Shown here piece by piece: positions 31,358-35,685 of a stretch of DNA of 35,685 nucleotides (position 1 is the first letter of the stretch; every line of letters starts with the position of its first letter). The DNA lies in assembly GCA_030374735.1 (NCBI GenBank), contig JASCIV010000165.1, forward strand, positions 1 through 35,685. Reading direction: 5' to 3'. The notes beneath the pieces are model-generated. The model did not search any database. It was not told the origin of the DNA and saw only the letters and a program-made list of their open reading frames with translations. Origin of the DNA: Gracilaria caudata. Its lineage: Eukaryota; Rhodophyta; Florideophyceae; Gracilariales; Gracilariaceae. Made by a program: the position numbers and the translations under genes.

Positions 31358-31904
31358 TGAGACGGGCGACACGTTTTGTATTTCGGATGGCGCTGGTTGG
31401 GAGAACACCAGGCTGCCCGCCAATGCAAAGGGCTCTTGACGCTTTTCTCTTGCTCCTTCGTCTTTCACTGCTGCCGGAAAGGTGCATGATTCGCTTCGCA
31501 CATGTGGTCGAAGCGCTTGTCCATCGCTCTTGTACATTGATTTCGTCTAATAGTGTTTCCCCCCTGCACATCCAGCCACTTTTTTCAATGTTGTACATCA
31601 CGAAGCTACTGTCATGTACCATATCACTGCCTGTATCGTAAAAAACGCCAGCCCCATTCCAAACGAAGATAATGTCAGCCTCCAGTGTTCTTCAGGACGC
31701 GACGAAGAAAAAAGAGTCATATTACGGTTCTTCCTCCTCCTGCACCGCCGCCTCCACTTCATCCGATTCAGAGATTTGTTTCACCATGTTTGCACTATGA
31801 GCGTTGTGCGTGTTGCCATTCAAGGTCCTGTTTGCGCTGCACGTAGTACGGCACCTTGCTCCACCTGTAAACTCCAGCTCAACGTTTCCGTTCCCATTTA
31901 CATC
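31358..31904. other. No recognisable gene
   Basis: The long frames crossing here (31069-31641 plus, 31614-32186 plus, 31254-31622 minus) look like shadows without motifs. The segment separates the GC-rich plus-strand gene remnant from the minus-strand coiled-coil remnant. Confidence 0.4.
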
Positions 31905-32636
31905 CTATTGTTCCCTCGTCACGACCTCCGGCGACGACATGAAACCATTGGCATCCACTGCCTCACACTCCTTTGCAATCTGATCAAACTGCATCGAATT
32001 CTTACCAATGGATGGCAACACGCTTTTACAGGACACTTGCAGACGCCCCAGCTTTGCTTTCACCCTCTTACACTCTTTAGTGCGCGCGTCAAGTTTCGCC
32101 TTCATTGGCGTCAGTTCAATGTTTGCATCACACAGCTTCTTGCGCATAGTGTCCATCGACGCCTTATCCTTGTCATTGACCACTAACGCCGCGTCATGTT
32201 CTCGCACCTTTTTACCCAGTTTTGTACGCAACGTATCACACTCTGCTACCACTTCGGCAAATTTCTCCTCCATCTTATGCATCTTGTCATTGTTGCCGTC
32301 CAAAACTTTGTTCAGCTCCTCAAACCTTGCGTTCACCGATTCCACATCCTCCACCAATAGGCGGTGTTTCCCGTCGTTCTCATCAAACTACTTTAGCTGC
32401 ACTGCAAGCTTAGCCTGGAGCTCCCTTTTTGCTGCTCCTTCGCCGTCTGTTCGCTCACGAGACTCCCAACTTTATGTTTCTCGTCCATCGGACTTAGATT
32501 AAGAGCCTCGATCTTACTCTTCTGGAGCACCACCTCATTCTTTGAGCTTTTCAACTTGTTCACCATTACCTTCTTAAATTCAGTCGCTTTCTTTATAGCC
32601 TTGTCGTAGTTGTTAGCCCTGGTCCTTAGCTATCCG
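31905..32636 (-). pseudogene. Decayed coiled-coil protein gene
   Basis: The clean part is 32357-31905 (150 codons). It reads as a continuous amphipathic coiled coil: SVNARFEELNKVLDGNNDKM, EEKFAEVVAECDTLRTKLGK, MDTMRKKLCDANIEL, KECKRVKAKLGRLQVS. Upstream on the same strand, in another frame, is more of the same type (NNYDKAIKKATEFKKVMVNK, SKNEVVLQKSKIEALN). It is separated by a frameshift near 32440 and an in-frame TAG just before FDENDGKHRLL. Such coils occur in cytoskeletal, kinetochore and vesicle-tether proteins, so function cannot be named. It joins the clathrin pseudogene without a gap and in the same frame across a stop at 32630. Confidence 0.6.
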
Positions 32637-35424
32637 CATTCCATTGGCGCCTTCAGCAGATACCCCATACACAAAGGCAGCAGACCCAAATCGCCGAATT
32701 CACTGTAGTAGGAACCTCTCAGAATGCTTATAACCCTTGAAAGTTCGACATTCGAAGATAGAAGAGAGAGAAGTTCGCTCAGCAATTCTGGTTGTTCATC
32801 AATGTAGAACTGTATTGCCCGATACATCACTTCAAGATTCCCTGCTTAGCAATCATGGTTATGGAGCCTGACTGAGTCCATGCATCTGGAGAAAGCTCGA
32901 TCATTACTGGAGCCGCATTATCAAATTCGTTATATTGGCTATGAAAGTACACCATCTCTGTCCAGAGCATAGCAGATTCACAAGCTGGAATAGAGCGTCG
33001 GATATTGCAACGCTGCCACCACATCTTGCAGTGTTCCATCATTTGCTTCCGTCGGTACTTTTTGATTAGCACTCCAAGCTCTGTACACATAGAAGTATGA
33101 GCTCTGTCTAGGGTCAGGTCCTTCTCAAAAAGGTCAATAATCTCCTGGAAGTGACCACGCTCTTGGAAGTAGTCGACTGCGTCCATGATTCATCAGCTTC
33201 AACTACAACATGCAGACCACATATCTGGGCAACATGGAACTCCATGGCATTCACACAGGCGAAACAAACTGCCCGCCATGTGCGGACACGGTCTGCCTTC
33301 CGGCCTGCTTCAAAAGCAACCTGAAAGTCTCCCAGTCGAACTAACACGGGAGCCAGCTTACCGTAGTTATTGACGGCAGAGTACAACAGTTTTGCTGCCG
33401 CGTACAACTCATCTTCTTCGAGATCTCCCCCATGCAGTCGAAAAATGAATTCCTCAACTTCAGTTCGCTTTCCACATTTGCACATTGCAAAGATTAGCTC
33501 TGTATCTACAATTCTAACCTCCTTGACTTGTTTCGCGCAAACTCCAAGAATTTCACAACAGCTCAAAGTCTTGCGTATTTCCTCCTGCCTTTGCTGCGTC
33601 GATCCCGGTCACGTAGGGTACGGGATCTTTAGCCCTCATGAGTGCGTTGACACCTGCTGCCATCTTCCCAGCTTCTAACCGCTTCACGCCAAGAACTCTC
33701 CAAACCTCACTAGTATCAACCTTCAAAGCGTACTCCTCCGCTCTAACGAAGTCTTTCATGTTGTTAAGGAGAACTGCAATTGCTGGAGGATACTGTTCAA
33801 ACTTCTGGAGGATTGCAAAGGCGTCTTCCAATAAACCTTTGCCGACAGCCACTTGAGCAATGTCCTCCCCATCGTAATTGTCAAGACGGCGCACGTTTTC
33901 CATGACTCGAGCTGAGTCAGCCTTGATAGCCGTCAGAATCAGAAGGTTCTGCAGAGTGGTATTTCTGGCGAAAGCAGAGCTAAAGGTCTGAAGCACAAGT
34001 TTTACGAGCATCTCCATGAGTTTATCCGGCATATTAGCCGTCATGAAGGCCTTCACCGCCCCCGAAGTCTTGTTTGCCTCTCTTGTAGCGGGAAGAGCGT
34101 TTGAAATAATCTGCTCAACAATAAGTTTGCGGTTCTCGTTCGATTCGTCGAGGACTTCTTCATATAGCTCGCTGCTGCAGCGATCGACCAAGTAGCGAGC
34201 CTGGTCTTTGATGACTGAATAGCGAATTGTGACATCGATTACTTCCTCATCACAGTTTGCTCTCTTATAAGCCAAAAACGCCAAGTACGGGTCTCGCATT
34301 TCACAGAATTGTCCCACAGACCGCGAATCGAAGTATGGGTTCGGTTCCAAGAAATTTTCGGGATTGATGTTACTTTCAACGTACACCTTTGCTATTCCAG
34401 AGTGTAAACCAACATCAGTTGAACCATCTCCCACACGAGACTCCAAAAATGGTAACAGGAGCTTCAGCTTTCCACGCCTCTCGACTTCATCGACTAACTC
34501 TTCAACTGGGACAGTGTTCTTAACAGACATGATAAGCTTTTGGATGAATTCCTTACTTTCGTCCGCATCAAGCAATGCACCAACAGCTGCTGGGCACTGT
34601 GTTGGATTAACCCGCTGAACCTTACCTTCGACAAACTTCAACTAACTGTTTTTGATCATGAACTTCACCATTTCATCAACAGAACCGAATCTATCGCCTA
34701 CATTTGTGAGAGGACGGGGGTCACGCGGTCTTGTTTCCATGAGAAACCCTTTAATTCTTTCTGGGTCGTATACAATAGATTCTCTAGAAACCTTCTCTGC
34801 ATCACCACATTGCCCCAAAGAGCAGGCAACTTCAATGAACTTGAAGTGCACTTCTGGGTCCTCCCAAAAGCTGACGATGGCTTGCAAATAATAGAAAAAT
34901 GGGTCTGGTTGCTTAACTGCGGCGAATACTTCAATCAGCCGTTCGGCGCCGATATCTTCGGTGTGCTTCGTCGCCACCTGGACACAAGTTGAAGATTGGC
35001 ACGGGATTTGAGTTGATCAGTTACTTAATACAGTCTAATCTGTCATCCGCTGAGAGATTGGAGAAGTAATCTGCCAAGAAATCTGGGTTGATAACGTGAG
35101 TATTCCGCATGACCCGTTCCACATCTGCCAGATCCGTGTTGTTCTCTACTGCATGTTGGAACACACCTGCACGTTCGCACAATTGCGCAATCTTGGGCTT
35201 GTCGTAATGTGCCATATATCTTGCTGCACTATAACAACTGCGACTTGTGGAGCATTCATAAGATTCGCTTCCAGAACCTTCGTTTGTAGCTCTCCATCCT
35301 CGGGTCTATCCGCCTTCAAATTATCGAGGCAGTATGCAGTGGCTTCTTGTAACATCCCTCTGCTCATAAAGGTCTCAAACATAGCTTTGTGGTCAATGCC
35401 GCCAAGTGAGGCATCTTGATATCC
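32630..35424 (-). pseudogene. Clathrin heavy chain pseudogene (middle of the gene)
   Basis: Read on the minus strand, pieces cover clathrin heavy chain repeats in order. QEATAYCLDNLKADRPEDGE and NLMNAPQVA lie at about 35380-35240; HYDKPKIAQLCERAGVFQHA at 35210; FYYLQAIVSFWEDPEVHFKF at about 34880; KLKLLLPFLESRVGDG, NPYFDSRSVGQFCEMRDPYL and LQNLLILTAIKADSARVMEN within 34641-33553; DTELIFAMCK, YAAAKLLYSAVNNYGKLAPV and CFACVNAMEFHVAQICGLHV within 33530-33190; VDYFQERGHF; DAWTQSGS; and MYRAIQFYIDEQPELLSELL to 32700. In-frame stops are TAA 35023-35021 (Glu expected) and TAG 34644-34642 (Gln expected). Frames break near 35207, 35005, 34990, 33557, 33538, 33183 and 32828. Both the N-terminal propeller and the C-terminal hub are missing. 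Intact clathrin coats endocytic and Golgi vesicles. Confidence 0.92.
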
Positions 35425-35685
35425 TACAGATATGCATGTGATGTCCTGTATAAAAACATTCTGGCACTGTATTTTAGGCTTTTCAGGGCGTGTACCGGAT
35501 GCGCAGATGATGCGCCAAAACTATACGTGTGATATACATTTGATATCCGTAAAAGATGCTCAAATAATGCGCGTAGTTTGTTCAGTAGATACCGGGAATA
35601 TATTCGTATGATGTACGAAGTGATGCCCATTTGATGCTCCGTATATATCCATTACTGGTACAGAATGATGCTCCTATGATATGCA
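35425..35685. repeat. Degenerate short-period repeat at the right edge
   Basis: Motifs of the type TGATGC or TGATAT recur about every 10-14 bases (GATGCGCAGATGATGCGCC, then GATGCTCAAATAATGCGC, GATGCCCATTTGATGCTCC, GATGCTCCTATGATATGC). No unit is exact, so this is a worn minisatellite at best. It lies where clathrin homology stops, before GGATATCAAGATGCC. TCTGTAG just before that point could also be an old splice acceptor. Confidence 0.3.

Noticed and set aside
31069..32502. Several 150-190 codon plus frames
   Set aside because: They are antisense to the coiled-coil remnant or overlap motif-free frames. Composition (Ser/Leu/His/Arg) is typical of shadows.
24072..35424. Reassigned stop codon (TGA read as Trp) to explain stops in the transposase and GH31 gene
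   Set aside because: TAA and TAG stops occur in equivalent coding positions of the clathrin and GH31 remnants, and intact genes end normally. Pseudogenes explain it better.
32630..35424. Introns as the cause of the clathrin frame breaks
   Set aside because: At most breaks the protein alignment needs no extra or missing sequence, only a one-base shift, and there is no room for an intron.
1..35685. tRNA, rRNA or CRISPR array
   Set aside because: No convincing GGTTCRANNCC B box with a matching A box was seen, no conserved rRNA blocks, and no regularly spaced repeats with unique spacers.

Overview
The window is eukaryotic nuclear DNA. It carries an mRNA 3'-end processing factor (CLP1), clathrin heavy chain sequence, a CACTA/En-Spm-type (Tnp2) transposase, Ty3/gypsy-type gag and retropepsin remnants, and a membrane-anchored glycosyltransferase. 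Intact genes are single long reading frames with no clear introns. They are widely spaced and surrounded by decayed genes and transposon debris. This fits an intron-poor, repeat-rich genome such as a florideophyte red alga; that placement is an inference from gene style, not a proven match.

Layout. 1-472 (-): N-terminal part of CLP1, running off the left edge. 2.6-3.5 kb (+): a dead GH31 glycosidase gene. 3.9-4.1 kb: copy 1 of a short, MITE-like repeat. 5.3-5.8 kb: copy A of an LTR-like repeat, with two overlapping perfect palindromes and a candidate primer-binding site just beyond it. 7.5-10.1 kb (-): an intact 843-residue GT2-GT4 double glycosyltransferase, the best preserved gene here. 11.8-15.4 kb: a decayed minus-strand gypsy-type element (LTR-like copy B, gag, retropepsin, no reverse transcriptase seen), with MITE copy 2 at its distal end. 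18.1-18.8 kb (+): a wrecked ABC-B half-transporter nucleotide-binding domain. 20.2-21 kb: a GC-rich island with one plausible unknown gene.

22.2-29.4 kb looks like one mobile-element neighbourhood. A 443-residue basic nuclear-type protein (-) is divergent from a Tnp2 transposase (+), whose frame is broken by a single in-frame TGA. A Cys/His-cluster protein (+) lies downstream, preceded by a 36-bp tandem repeat. 30.1-31.4 kb (+) is a GC-rich, frame-broken gene, possibly of the GCFC/PAXBP1 type. 31.9-32.6 kb (-) is a decayed coiled-coil gene directly abutting a long clathrin heavy chain pseudogene (32.6-35.4 kb, -), which has at least two stops and about seven frameshifts.

The genes do not form a pathway. 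The main story is an intact Golgi-type glycosyltransferase and a possibly semi-autonomous CACTA-like element inside a pseudogene and transposon graveyard. Three of the four legible GH31 stop codons sit where tryptophan is expected and one where arginine is plausible. All can be explained by single C-to-T or G-to-A changes, suggesting decay by cytosine deamination.
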